Shown: one piece after another, positions 53,115 to 63,049 of the stretch
How positions within the stretch are numbered: the first letter of the stretch is position 1
Layout of the letters: each line of letters opens with the position of its first letter
From: Lepidostoma basale
Taxonomy: Eukaryota; Arthropoda; Insecta; Trichoptera; Lepidostomatidae
Length of the DNA stretch: 64,000 nucleotides
Direction of reading: 5' to 3'
Assembly (NCBI GenBank): GCA_022606425.2
Contig: JAHDVF020000223.1
Span: 655,501 to 719,500, forward strand
Notes under the pieces: model-generated
What the model was told of the DNA's origin: nothing
Databases searched by the model: none
Seen by the model: the letters and a program-made list of their open reading frames with translations, nothing else
Translations under genes and position numbers: made by a program

Positions 53115-53310
53115 CTAACTTACTAACCAACCATCACGCCGTCTCCCCGAAAGGGTAGGCAAGAAGAATGGACTGTCACACTTCAACCGATGCGGCAATC
53201 CATCCTTCTCTTTTCGCCCCGCGGGAGACGCGTTGTGATGGGTTGCGAACCTCATCGCCACCAATAGGTATCAGGTATCTCCCACGCACACTTCGATCGT
53301 CCAACATCCA
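53115..53310 (-). repeat. Retroposon with RTE-T-like 3' tail, copy 2
   Basis: On the minus strand: TACCTATTGGTGGCGATGAGG, TTCGCAACCCATC, GCGAAAAGAGAAGGATGGATTGCC, then GTGTGACAGTCCATTCTTC and CGGGGAGACGGCGTGATGG. It shares the body of the 30.6 kb copy, but keeps about 20 more bases of the RTE-T-type end. Confidence 0.65.
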
Positions 53311-53943
53311 CAAAATAAATCTAAAACAAATCATATAAAATACGATGATATAAAATAAAATAAAATAATAAAATAAAAACATTTTAACACATAATGTTCA
53401 TTTTATATGGCGCGCTTGTTGACATGGATGATCTGGACTTTTGTGTTTATTTCATTTATGTTACACGCATCCACCGTTTTTTTAAATAAGCTGTAAATAG
53501 GCATTAAAATCAATCTAACACCAGCAAGAACTTTAGAATAATATTGAAGAAATTATTCAAACTGTCATTGGAACAAATAAAATAAAAATTACACCTGTCA
53601 AAATTCTTTGTATGAACGAAAAAACTTATATTAAAGCATTAAAAATCGATTCAGAGTGTGGTGATAAACACTAGTTTCAATTTATGCATTATTATTAATA
53701 TAATGTATTGGTCATAACACATCGTGATTATTTAAATTGTGTATTTAATAACATCAGAATGCTTAATGAATCACATTGGACAATGAGATGCAAATTGTTC
53801 AATAGAAGTGACACGACTGTATAAGTTGACGACACGACATCTATATTATACGATAGAGTCATGACAAAAAATGATTATGAATACTACACTTAAAAATTAT
53901 GTTTTGAATAAAGTTATAAGAGTTATCGCATATTTATATTTTT

Positions 53944-54273
53944 GGTGTTCTTCTACCGACCCTTATGTATGGAAGCGAAGCATGGAACTGGCAAAAGAAG
54001 GATGAAAGTAGAAGAAATGCAGAAGAAATGAAATCCCTTAAAAAAATTATATGTTAACGATGTAAATGGAACCAAAAATAGGGGAAGACCGCGGAAAACG
54101 TGGCACGATCAAATAAATCAAATATTGAATGTCGGCCATGTGAGGAGTCAGAGAAATCGACGCGCGTGCGTGACACGATGTATGAATTTTGAGGAAGCGA
54201 GAGAAATATGTCAGGAAAGAAAAGTGTGGCAGTCCATTCTTTCTGCCTACCCCTTCGGAGAGACGGCGTGATG

Positions 54274-54306
<33 letters not shown>
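53944..54306 (+). pseudogene. RTE-T LINE 3' end with 10-base duplication
   Basis: Flanked by TTATATTTTT at 53934-53943 and 54307-54316. Starts GVLLPTLMYGSEAWNWQ, loses the segment between MKSL and KKIIC (about 180 bases), then runs through GRPRKTWHDQINQILNVGHV, RRACVTRCMNFEEAREICQ and VWQSILSAYPFGETA to eight or so TTAG units, the longest tail in the window. One frameshift. Confidence 0.92.
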
Positions 54307-54309
<3 letters not shown>

Positions 54310-54429
54310 TATTTTTACTTTTATTGAGATATCGCATATTTGTTTTCATCGTCTTCTAAGAGAGACTCTCTTGAAAACCTGCTTATAATAAAAACGTTAT
54401 TTTTTTGGAATTGCTCAACTAGGGAGGGG

Positions 54430-54740
54430 GTGGTATTAGCAGCGTAAGAGCTGAGATACGAGGGTAAATAAATTTTCTCCCTTCAGTTGTCAAGTTCGTG
54501 TCATCAATTCCGAGTTTAGCGATTCGATACTGTCACGTTCACCGGAGTATAAAGGGAGCATACTCCGCCCGCGAGAGCCCCCATCTGTGAAGGTGTTAGA
54601 CAGGTTATTACATATTTCCGAATAAAAAAATCCGCCTTTTAAAGCCTGACACAAGGATAAGAATTTGTAAACTTTTTTTATATATGTGAACACAATAATC
54701 GATAAATTTATTTGGCTTTTTGAAAATATTTTAGAAATAA
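54430..54740. other. Unassigned, possible LTR fragment at about 54528-54660
   Basis: TGTCACGTTCACCGGAGTATAAAG, GAGAGCCCCCATCTGTGAAGG, TTTCCGAATAAA and CCTGACACA give the order of an LTR (TG start, TATA, polyadenylation signal, CA end), but there is no primer-binding site, no coding DNA and no clear target duplication. Confidence 0.3.
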
Positions 54741-54744
54741 AATC

Positions 54745-55115
54745 AAATCAAATCAGGTTATTTTCTCAAAAGATATCACAAACAATATTTATAGTTTAAG
54801 ACATCTATTGAGAACAGGTAAAATATAACAAATATATAATACCAGGAACGCATGAGAGATGGTTCGACATTAGGAATATAAGATACTCTCCAAAGTCAAG
54901 AGTATTTGTCTTCTGAACGTACTTTCACGAATATGAAAGACATCGATCTCCGAAGCGATCATGTTCAGCAGTTTGATTGCTCTCCTCACCGGCAACACCA
55001 GAGGCAGGTTGGTTCTGTATGCTGGGAGATCAAACAGTCTGTGCCGACGCTGTCGAAGATAACCATCCGGGACATAAATATGGAATTCTCTAAGAATCTC
55101 CTGATCACTATGCAA
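54745..55115 (-). pseudogene. Jockey/CR1-like LINE 3' end
   Basis: The minus-strand frame 54870-55115 gives EFHIYVPDGYLRQRRHRLFD, YRTNLPLVLPVRRAIKLLNM and RRQILLTLESIL. The tail is CTGATTTGATTTGATTT. Third copy of the family of 31.0-31.8 kb. Confidence 0.9.
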
Positions 55116-55161
55116 ATAAATTCGAATAAATCAATAATAATAAACAATAACTGACAATATA

Positions 55162-55390
55162 ATACCTTGGTATCAGAGTGGTAAAAGCTCTGATTGCTAT
55201 ACCGAAGGTCCCGGGTTCGATTTCCGGTGATGGCAGTGTTATTGTCACACTGTCTTTGGTCTGAAGTAGAATTCACGTGACAATAAAATGGCGATAGATT
55301 AGCTACATGCAACATGTCATGAGAATCAATATAATAGCCAAAAAATATAAAATACATTGATTGGGTTCAAACGCCCTGTTGTACACAAAA
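55162..55390 (+). repeat. tRNA-derived SINE, full length
   Basis: Box A TGGTATCAGAGTGGTAAAAGC and box B GGTTCGATTTCC are 30 bases apart as in a tRNA. The body contains GTCACACTGTCTTTGGTC and CACGTGACAATAAAATGG, and the 3' end GGGTTCAAACGCCCTGTTG. Dependent on a LINE for movement; the partner is unknown. Confidence 0.85.
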
Positions 55391-55473
55391 AAAGTATACA
55401 TATGTAATAAAACTTCGTGATAAATGACGAGTATGGTAAAACTATAACAGGACGTTGTAAGGTCTAATTCGTC

Positions 55474-56293
55474 GTTTTTCTAAAGAGACCATTATGAGCT
55501 ATTACAGCCTCGCTCGATTCTATACAACTTTATTTTATAATACTAATGCACCGAGATAAAAAAAAAGTAACCGAAGACACGCCATTGAATCAAGAGGTCC
55601 CATACAGAGCCAATAGCATTGTATAATAAAAAATATTCATGTCCATGATCGTTGTTTTAAAAAAAAACTTAGATACACATCCATTAGTTGAGTGGTAGAT
55701 ATCGCCTATAACCAATGCTGTTTGCATCTTACTTTAATATATTTTTTCAGTAATATTCTTATATTCAGTTTCCATAATAATAACATTTTTTGATGTGTAT
55801 ACATATACACCGAAAATACCGATCAACCTGAAACGAAAAAGTCTATGAAGTCTGTGTTCTGACAGTTGGTACTTATGGTCATGAAACTGTAACATTGTCC
55901 AAACAAAGTGACGAGAAACTACGAGTGACACCAAGAGCCATGGAAAGAGCAATGTTAAAAATAAGCCTAAGATACAAAGTCAGAAACGATACGGTATGAG
56001 AAAAAACAAAGGTCACTGACATCATCCACCGGGTGGCGACTTTAAAATGGCAGTGGACAGGTCACGTAGCCAGAAGCTCAGATGAAAAATGGACAAGACG
56101 ACTGCTGCCATGGAGACCGTGGACGGCAAAGACAAGTACAGGCGACCGCAACTACGGTGGAATGATGATCTGAACAGACACTTCGGAATAACCTGGATGC
56201 AGTCTACACAAGACAGAGTGACATGGAAGCGAATGGAAGAGGCCTTTGTCCAGGAGTGGACGGGAATAGGCTGAGGAAGAAGAAGAAGGAAGA
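55474..56293 (+). mobile_element. Chimeric retroposon, copy 2
   Basis: The left edge TTTTTCTAAAGAGACCATTATG and the non-coding first part are nearly the same as at 29471 (a 25-base deletion near 55645). The RTE-V part reads YGHETVTLSKQSDEKLRVT, RAMERAMLKISLRYKVRND, then, in the open piece 56089-56274, TTAAMETVDGKDKYRRPQLR, WNDDLNRHFGITWMQSTQDR and EEAFVQEWTGIG, ending GAAGAAGAAGAAGG. Left flank unrelated to that of copy 1. Confidence 0.82.
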
Positions 56294-57285
56294 AGTCTAT
56301 ATGTTAAGGCCAATTATGTATAATATATTTATATTATCATTTGACATAGTATCCACTATATGGTATAGACAGTTGTCAGTAAATCACATAGTAAGAAGTA
56401 AATTAATAGTAAAAAATCGGACATGAGTACCATAACTCAACTCATCCGAAAATTTACTTTAGACAATATGGCTCTCAGGTACACATATAAATAATAACCT
56501 GTTTTTACTCACGTGCAGTATATTATTTTTATCCTTGCAACTTAATTTTTTACTGTGTGCGTTAGTAAATTATTTAAGTCGCAAGTTATATAATGTAAAC
56601 TGGTTTATATAAAATCTGGTTTTGAGCGACAAAGCGTTTGATTTAAATTTCAGGCACGTGTTGTTTGTCTGTGTAAGAGAGATATTTAATGGGCACTCAA
56701 CAATATAGATCTCTGTTTACACTTTAAAAAATGAAAGGAATCTCCGAATAAAAGCTCGTCTTTAAGAATGTGAACTTGTGTACTGAAAAAATGATCAAAG
56801 AAAACCTGCTATGACCAAATAAGTGGCAAAAAAACATGAAAGCCGGTAAACACGGTGCTTTCCCGCAGGCCATTGCTCATCGGCATAGTAGAATCGTCAG
56901 AAATTCGGATAGGTCGATTTTTTTTTAACTTTTTCAGTTTTTTTTATAATTGTATCGTTAAGAATTTGTGATAGTCATACATTGCCGATATTGTGTGCCT
57001 CTGTTTGTCTGCTGGAATACCCTAAAACTAAACTTGTCTCAAACGTTGCGTGAATTTCAGCAAACACGTTAGATACGTGCATTCGGGTATGTCACATTTT
57101 ATAACGACAAATAAATAAATTAAAACAAACTTTGATAAAAAATATAGATAACAGTTTTAACGGCGTTCGATAATTATCAACAAAATCGTGAATTAGACAT
57201 TTACGAATTGTTTAATTCTCAATATTTAAGGTAAAAATTAATTGAAATAACATCTTCTTTTGAGCCACAAAATGTGCGATTTTTC
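56294..57285. other. Unassigned sequence
   Basis: No repeat match. GC content is slightly raised at 56600-56900. No gene evidence. Confidence 0.3.
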
Positions 57286-57289
57286 TCAA

Positions 57290-57440
57290 ACTTCTTCTTC
57301 TTCAGACTTCTTCCATCCACTGCTGGATAAAGACCTCCAGCACTTTCCATTTTTTTCAACTCGTCCCTGTCTTTTCCTTCCCGAATCCCGGTCGTTCCAG
57401 CTATTCGAGCAATGTCTTCAATCCAAGTTTTAAGTGGCCT
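57290..57440 (-). pseudogene. RTE-V LINE tail
   Basis: The minus frame gives RPLKTWIEDIARIAGTTGIR, DRDELKKMESAGGLYPAVD, then KKKK. It corresponds to RPxTRWxDDI.R.AG..W....QDR..W..MxEAYVQQ. Confidence 0.75.
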
Positions 57441-57619
57441 ATTTTTATAAAACACCGTTTTGTTTAAATTAAATAAACAATATGTAATTTTCATTATCAA
57501 GTCATAGTCTGAATAGAAGACAGCACTGAGTTGACGAAACAGGAATGCGACGAAAAAGTGAAATAAAATATAACATATGTGTATTATTAAAACAATGAAT
57601 ATTCTCATTTTCTTATACG

Positions 57620-57815
57620 AGTATACGAGTATTCTTATTGAAAACATGGGTTTTCCAGAAGTTTCAATATATGTTATGTATTTGACATACTTCCCTTTGC
57701 TAAGGCAATATTTAATGAACATTTCACAATGCATTCCCAAAGCGAAATAGGTAATTTATTCAATATTTAATTAAAATTTTATTCCAAAGACGTTTTCATT
57801 AATATTAAATGTTTA
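57620..57815. repeat. Family C palindrome, decayed
   Basis: TTGAAAACATGGGTTTTCCAGAAG and TTTTATTCCAAAGACGTTTTCATTAATATT outside; TTTGACATACTTCCCTTTGC, TAAGGC and CCAAAGCGAAATAGG inside. Confidence 0.6.
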
Positions 57816-57924
57816 TAAATTAATAAGGTTCAAAACTCATTAATTATCATTATTTTCAATAGATTTGTCAACATCAATAATAATTTAATAATCAAATATA
57901 TATACGAAAAGGGAAATAACTAAC

Positions 57925-58208
57925 TTAGTAAGGATGGAGTAGACAGAATGAATGGACCGCAATACTGTTCTTTCCTGACGTACTTCTCGCAGTTCCTCAA
58001 AATTCATGCATAGTGTTATGTACGCACGTCGATTTCTCCGACTCCTCGCGTGGCCGAATGTTTATTTGATTATTTGATCGTGCCACATTTTTCTCGGTCT
58101 TCGACTATTTCTAGTATCGTTTACATCGTTATCATAACTTTTTTGACCACACTTTCTTCATTCATTATTTCCACGTGTCCAAACCATCTTAAAGGTACTT
58201 TCATTAAT
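57925..58208 (-). pseudogene. RTE-T LINE 3' end
   Basis: Tail absent; VWRSIHSVYSI and YVRKEQYCG codons, HARRSRRNRRAYIT, KNVARSNNQI and ERKCGQKSYDN positions, then LRWFGHVEIMNEE. A SINE follows directly at its 5' end. Confidence 0.8.
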
Positions 58209-58217
58209 ATATTCATA

Positions 58218-58435
58218 ACATGTGAGTGGTAAGAGTTCTGTCACACCGAAAGTCCCGGATTCGATTCCCGGCGATGGCAGTGTAAATGTCACAATTCTGG
58301 TGTAATATTCACGTAACAATAAAATGACGATAGATAAGCTACCTGTCACATGTCATGAGAATCAATATAATAGCTTAAAAGAAATTGCCTATAGTAATTG
58401 ATTTCAAACAACCTGTTGTATATAAACATTAAAAA
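58218..58435 (+). repeat. tRNA-derived SINE
   Basis: GTGAGTGGTAAGAGTTCTG (box A region, 5' end cut) and GATTCGATTCCCGG (box B), then CACGTAACAATAAAATGACG and TTCAAACAACCTGTTGTATA at the 3' end. It abuts the RTE-T copy. Confidence 0.85.
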
Positions 58436-59655
58436 TAAAATTTCACAAAAAGAGCAATAATATTATTGTTTATTTTATAACTTTTTTTTTTAAAACCCAA
58501 TTGGGTTTTAATGATACATTTTTAGATCTTACTTGTAATTATATAATGTTTTAGGTATATTTTACATTGATTTGTAGTGAGACTCCTTGTGTCTTTTGGT
58601 AGTTCATTGTAAAGTTTCAGTCCATTGTTCAATATCCTTGATTGTCCTGTCTTAGTTCGTGCATTCGGTAAGTGATATCTGTCACAGTTCCTGGTCCAGT
58701 GTCTGTGTACTAATTATTCTAATTTTAATCGTTTTCCCTCCGAGCGTCACAATTGTATGAGGTTTGGCATTCGAAAATACAATTTTATTTTGTGTGAATC
58801 CGTTTACTTTGGAAACATGTTATTATTGATTTCAAAACATCTTTCATCATATGAAAAATCCTTAAAAACTTTTGAGGAAATTGTGAAATAACCGTATGGT
58901 TTTATAATAAAATCGCCAACTTCAAATATGATTTTGTATTATTTTATTATCAGGAAATAGATTTATTTTTCCATCAGTTAATAATACCGGATTAAAATAA
59001 ACGTTTTAAAACCGGCGGCCCGCTACGAAACTGTCAAATTTGAAATATTTTTATTATGTTTGCTGACGCGTCATCTCTATCCATTTTTTATTGGAAATAT
59101 CGTAAGCCAGAGTGACTTTCGTGGGCCCGACAACGTTTCACCCACATATCTATTTATTTATACACGATATTCTATATTTACCCGTACGTCTTATTTATTT
59201 ATACGCGATATGCCGTATTTACTTAACCGTAAAAAGAATTAGGACGCAGTTGAGAACAATTTAAAGCGGATTTATTCTGGAACGTTACGCTAATGGGTTT
59301 TATTAAACACAACAGGCACTTTCATGTTTACAATTTCAATGTGTAATTGTAAATGCAGTAAATTCACTTGTTAAGCATAAAACAGGGTGTTTCCAATAAC
59401 CGACTAAATAATACAACAACTTCCTTAACCGTCGCGTTGCCATGTGGTAAATTGAGTTTCCACTGCCAATTTAAAGTTGATTTTCTTAAAACCTATGGAC
59501 CCTAATATTATAAAAAAAATTGTAATCCTCCATTGAAGTGTTCTCAATATTTCGTAATAAAAAAAAAGCAAAAAATTACTTCCTTCATCCCAAAAAAAAA
59601 TATTTTCTAAGACTGCCCTCACCTTCATTCGTGTTAAGGTAGAATTTGTTTTGCT
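58436..59655. other. Unassigned, largely unique sequence
   Basis: 59000-59250 is somewhat GC-richer (AAACCGGCGGCCCGCTACG, GGGCCCGACAACGTTTC). TTTATACACGATATTC and TTTATACGCGATATGCC at 59157 and 59196 are a short direct repeat. No gene evidence. Confidence 0.3.
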
Positions 59656-59875
59656 AATATTTACAACTTTATCAAAAGTGACAAATACTTACTCGCTGTT
59701 TTGAACGTATTATAAATTATATCTTTGACCTTTTCAATATGTACGTAATAATACCACTGTGGACGGAAACGCAGGACGCAACTTAATAATATCAGAACTG
59801 TGAAAATATTAACACTTTACCAAAAGGGACAAATATTAATACGTACTCGTTGTCTTGAACGTACTATACATTTTG
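59651..59875. repeat. Pair of about 70-base direct repeats
   Basis: TTATCAAAAGTGACAAATACTTACTCGCTGTTTTGAACGTA at about 59670-59710 recurs, diverged, at about 59818-59862 (CCAAAAGGGACAAATATTAA, TACTCGTTGTCTTGAACGTAC). The spacing is about 150 bases. Confidence 0.7.
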
Positions 59876-60265
59876 CCTAGGTGCCTTTATCCTCGCCCCG
59901 CCGGCCGCGGCGCGCAGACAAGTTTATACCCGATGTCCATTCGCCCGTATGCTGTGACGCATTACATATCAGAAATCGCATGGTTCCAGAAAAAAATTAA
60001 TAATGATATGTTTTTCAAATAATCCATGTATGTTATAGATATCGATCTATTTCTAATGAAATTCCCTACAAGATGACATAAATTAAATTTTGATTCATCT
60101 AGTCATATGCTTGATATTTAGATAAAGTTAGCGGTAAACTGAACTTACCACATGGGAGCGAGCGTTTTGTTTTGAACACGGTACGTTAAGGGTTAATAAT
60201 GGTGTGTTTAAATTAAATATTTATCGTCAATTTAAGTTAAATAATAAATGTATGACTTTATAAAA
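59876..60265. other. Unassigned sequence with short GC-rich patch
   Basis: CTCGCCCCGCCGGCCGCGGCGCGC at about 59893-59915 stands out against the AT-rich surroundings. No gene is attached to it. Confidence 0.3.
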
Positions 60266-60399
60266 TGTCTTCTATATTCGCCTTCATCATTTGTGTTGTA
60301 TATTCACTTTTGAATAACTTTTTTGAAAACATTGTAACACTAACACTTGTATGCGTGAATTAATGAATTTTAACAGTCAAATTAAAGTTTATTTATACA

Positions 60400-60427
60400 C
60401 TGAAGAAGGGGTGTCTGTGTCCCGAAT
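60400..60427 (+). ncRNA. Hammerhead-like 5' half, family G-like
   Basis: CTGAAGA (all core bases), extra A, hairpin GGG-GTGTCTGTGT-CCC, GAA. It is then cut off by a T-rich run and the SINE, so helix III and GUC are missing. Confidence 0.5.
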
Positions 60428-60449
60428 TTTTTTTTTTCGTTTTTTCTCC

Positions 60450-60678
60450 TTGTATACAACAGGTCGTTTGAACCCAATTACTGTATACAATTTATTTTAG
60501 CTATTATATTTATTCTCATGACATGTGATAGGTAGCCAATCTATCGCCATTTTATTGTCACGTGAATTCTACACCAGACCAATGACAGTGTGACAATCAC
60601 ACTGCCATCGCCAGGAATCGAACCCGGGACCTTGAGAACGGAAGTCGGAACTCTTACCATTCAGCCACGAAGGTCGAA
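60450..60678 (-). repeat. tRNA-derived SINE, best conserved
   Basis: The minus strand begins CTTCGTGGCTGAATGGTAAGAG (box A TGGCTGAATGG) and has GGTCCCGGGTTCGATTCC (box B), TGGCGATGGCAGTGTGATTG, CACGTGACAATAAAATGG, CACATGTCATGAGAATAA and GTTCAAACGACCTGTTGTATAC. An (imperfect) cloverleaf D-arm/T-arm spacing supports tRNA ancestry. Confidence 0.9.
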
Positions 60679-60924
60679 GTTTTTGGGAAAGGTGTAAAAT
60701 AGTGTTGGGAAAATACAATGTTTTCAAAAAGTTATTCAAATTATGAAATATATTTAAATTATTTGGAATTTTTTAAAAACAAAATAAATTTGAAAAAAAA
60801 GGGAAATTAAATTTTGTAATGTTATTCAATAATGACATAAGCAGTTTCAAATTATATCATTTAATCTTTCATAAAATTTAAGTTGCAGTGTTTTTAAAAT
60901 TTTGATATTTGAAATAAATAGCGT

Positions 60925-61212
60925 TTTGGAGCCAAGAGAGAGCTGTTGTCGAATGTCAAAGTGAAAAAGGTCTCATATTTGGGTCACGTGCTGCGTGGAG
61001 AAAAGTACCGCCTCCTCCGACTTATATTGGAGGGCAAGATAGAGGGAAGACGGGGAGTTGGCAGAAAACAGATGTCCTGGCTGCGCAACATTAGAGAGTG
61101 GACCGGAATGAGGACGGTGGATGACCTGTTTCGGGCAGCGCAGGACAGGGAGGTTTTCGCCGGAGTGATCGCCAACGTCGGGGGGACCTGACACGGCACA
61201 GGAAGAAGAAGC
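60925..61212 (+). pseudogene. RTE-G LINE tail, open 81 codons
   Basis: RELLSNVKVKKVSYLGHVLRGE, KYRLLRLILEGKIEGRRGVG, RKQMSWLRNIREWTGMRTVD, DLFRAAQDREVFAGVIANVG and GT, stop, then GGCACAGGAAGAAGAAG. All motifs intact. 5' truncated. Confidence 0.92.
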
Positions 61213-61529
61213 GTTTTGGAATAATCAATTGAATTTATTTACTTCTTCTTCTAGATGTTCCTCTCTTTTTGGAGGTTCGGCAACTAGTAGCTCTAAACAA
61301 TAATGTTCTATTGCAACTTAACCAATTTTGAAGGGTTTTTCTCAATGATTGAAGTACCTATTCAAGTTTCTTGCGTTTTGTATTTCATTAAAATATTAAA
61401 TATACATAAATTATAGTATAAAAGAATACTATCAAACATTTCAATACTACAAGAGATTGTATTCAAGGTGGCATATTCAGAATATGTAAATAGGACAATA
61501 AAAAATGAATTGCTGTACCTAATCATTGA

Positions 61530-61706
61530 GAGTATAATATAGGATTGACGAGGTGTTGGCAGGAGGCGAATCTCCTGGCTCCAGAACAACCAGGGACTGG
61601 ACTGACTTAAAAATAATTTAGGAGCTCTTTTGGGCTGCAAGAGACAGAGGCGCCTACTTTCAAATGATAGTCAACGTCGTGGGGATCTGATATGACACCG
61701 AAAGAA
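61530..61706 (+). pseudogene. RTE-G LINE tail scrap
   Basis: TRRCWQEANLLAPEQPGTGL in one frame and ELFWAARDRGAYFQMIVNVV, GI in another, then ACACCGAAAGAAG. It ends against the inverted-repeat element at 61715. Confidence 0.75.
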
Positions 61707-61714
61707 GCAAAATA

Positions 61715-62488
61715 CAATGCCTCACTCTTATGTGATATCATTATACAAATGATGACTGCATACATAGTGAATGCAAATACTCCTAATAAAATATATAATC
61801 CAATGTTCAACTTCGGTTAACTTTTTGTGTTGGATATTTAAGAATTCGTAGTATTGAACAACCAATTTTAAACTCCGGTTAACTTTCCGGGTTGGGTTTT
61901 CGAGAATTCGTAGAGAGTGTATAACTCCGGCTAAGTTTCTGTGTTGAATATTCGAGAATTCGTAGAGTGTTCAACAGCCAGTGTTCAACTCCGGTTAACT
62001 TTTTGTGTTGGATATTTAAGAATTCGTAGTGTAAAACAACCAATCTTCAACTGCGGTTAACTTTCCGTGTTGGGTTTTCGAGAATTCGCAGAGAGTGTAC
62101 AACTCCGGCTAAGTTTTTGTGTTGAATATTCGATAATTCGTAGAGTGTTCAACAGCCAGTGTTCAACTCCGGTTAACTTTCTGTGTTGGATATTTAAGAA
62201 TTCGAAGTATTGAACAACCGATTTTCAACTCCGGTTAACTATCCGTGTTGGGTTTAAGAGAATTCGCAGATAGTTTTTGTACCGGAGTTGTCTCCGGTCA
62301 AGTTTCTGTGTTGGATATTCGAGAATTCGTAGAGTGTTCAACATCTAGTGTTCAACTCCGGTTATCTTTCTAAGTTGAATATTCGAGTTCCTAGAGTTAC
62401 TGGTTTATATATTTTATTGGGAGTATTTGTATTCACCTTGTATACACCCATCAATTGTATAATGATATCACATAAGAGCGAGGCATTG
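61715..62488. mobile_element. Inverted-repeat element filled with a higher-order tandem repeat
   Basis: The left end CAATGCCTCACTCTTATGTG (61715-61805) and the right end, complement of CATAAGAGCGAGGCATTG (to 62488), form about 88-base terminal inverted repeats with roughly 15% mismatch by eye (GATATCATTATACAA, GAATGCAAATACTCC). The interior is the tandem array below. No transposase. Target duplication not certain. Confidence 0.8.
61803..62398. repeat. Higher-order tandem repeat, 178-187 base period
   Basis: Three related units of about 55-62 bases alternate: a (GTTGGATATTTAAGAATTCG), b (GTTGGGTTTTCGAGAATTCG) and c (GTTGAATATTCGAGAATTCG), all containing AACTCCGG(T/C)TAA. The order abc repeats from 61803, 61981 and 62160, with a final partial unit from 62347. 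The third c unit carries a 10-base insertion (ACCGGAGTTG). Confidence 0.88.
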
Positions 62489-62489
62489 A

Positions 62490-62925
62490 TTTCCTCGCGC
62501 CCATCGCCTGCTGAACATGAATTCACAGAATATGCAAATTCGGTATGTGGCTCTGGAGCGTATCAAACACGATCGCTAATGAAATTAGGGAAGCTGCACA
62601 TGGACGATAAAAACTACCCGAATGTATCCGAGTGAAGCTGAACGCACGTAGGCAGAGATGTCAAACAGTTCACGGCAAATAAGGGCGGATATCCCAACTA
62701 CGGAATACAGCCGTAAGGAAATGCTTAATTTGTATGCAAATTCTCGGTGGCGTTTCATTAAGGTTTCAGGGAGGCAGACGGCATCAGAACTGGGCTCTAA
62801 TAACATTACACTGTACGAAGGGATTTTCATTAGAGACAACGATTCGAATCGAGGCTTAAATTTTGTCTTTGGGTCTAGTAAAAAAAAATCCAAAAAGATT
62901 CCATCTCAGGTCTACATATAGCTCT
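62490..62925 (+). other. Unrecognised sequence with two short open frames
   Basis: Frames 62348-62635 (ending KLHMDDKNYPNVSE) and 62658-62921 (MSNSSRQIRADIPTTEYSRK, EMLNLYANSRWRFIKV) are in different phases and less AT-biased than their surroundings. I see no known domain. They could be chance, or a decayed mobile-element protein. Confidence 0.25.
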
Positions 62926-63049
62926 TAGAATCGAGAGTTCGCTTAAACCTCAAAGAAAAACGTTTTGCAATCAGCTAACCAATTTATTTACTCCAAGTTC
63001 TCTCTATATTGTAGGAAATGCCAAATGTGGACGTATACTTTTATACACT

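Larger units (their letters stand above)
60270..60745. repeat. Family G-like palindromic element split by a SINE
   Basis: Opens CTTCTATATTCGCC. TTTGAATAACTTTTTTGAAAACATTGT (60310-60336) is inverted as ACAATGTTTTCAAAAAGTTATTCAAA (60715-60740). The plus-strand core at 60400-60426 precedes the SINE, which inserted in or just after the GAAAC box. Confidence 0.75.

Noticed and set aside
54273..54308. TTAG repeats as interstitial telomere sequence
   Set aside because: The insect telomere unit is five bases (TTAGG). These runs are four-base units, always follow the same LINE 3' end, and appear on either strand, so they are LINE tails.
54528..54660. Confident solo LTR
   Set aside because: The order of TG, TATA, AATAAA and CA is suggestive, but no flanking duplication or second copy is in the window, so it was kept only as a low-confidence remark.
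55162..55235. Functional tRNA gene
   Set aside because: Box A and box B are present, but the acceptor stem does not pair, the body continues into SINE sequence, and further copies lie at 58.2 and 60.5 kb.
59893..59915. CpG-island promoter
   Set aside because: The GC-rich patch is about 23 bases long, with no associated open frame or promoter pattern.
61803..62398. CRISPR-like array
   Set aside because: The repeated units are contiguous variants of one sequence with no unique spacers, in eukaryotic repeat-rich DNA. It is a tandem satellite-type array.
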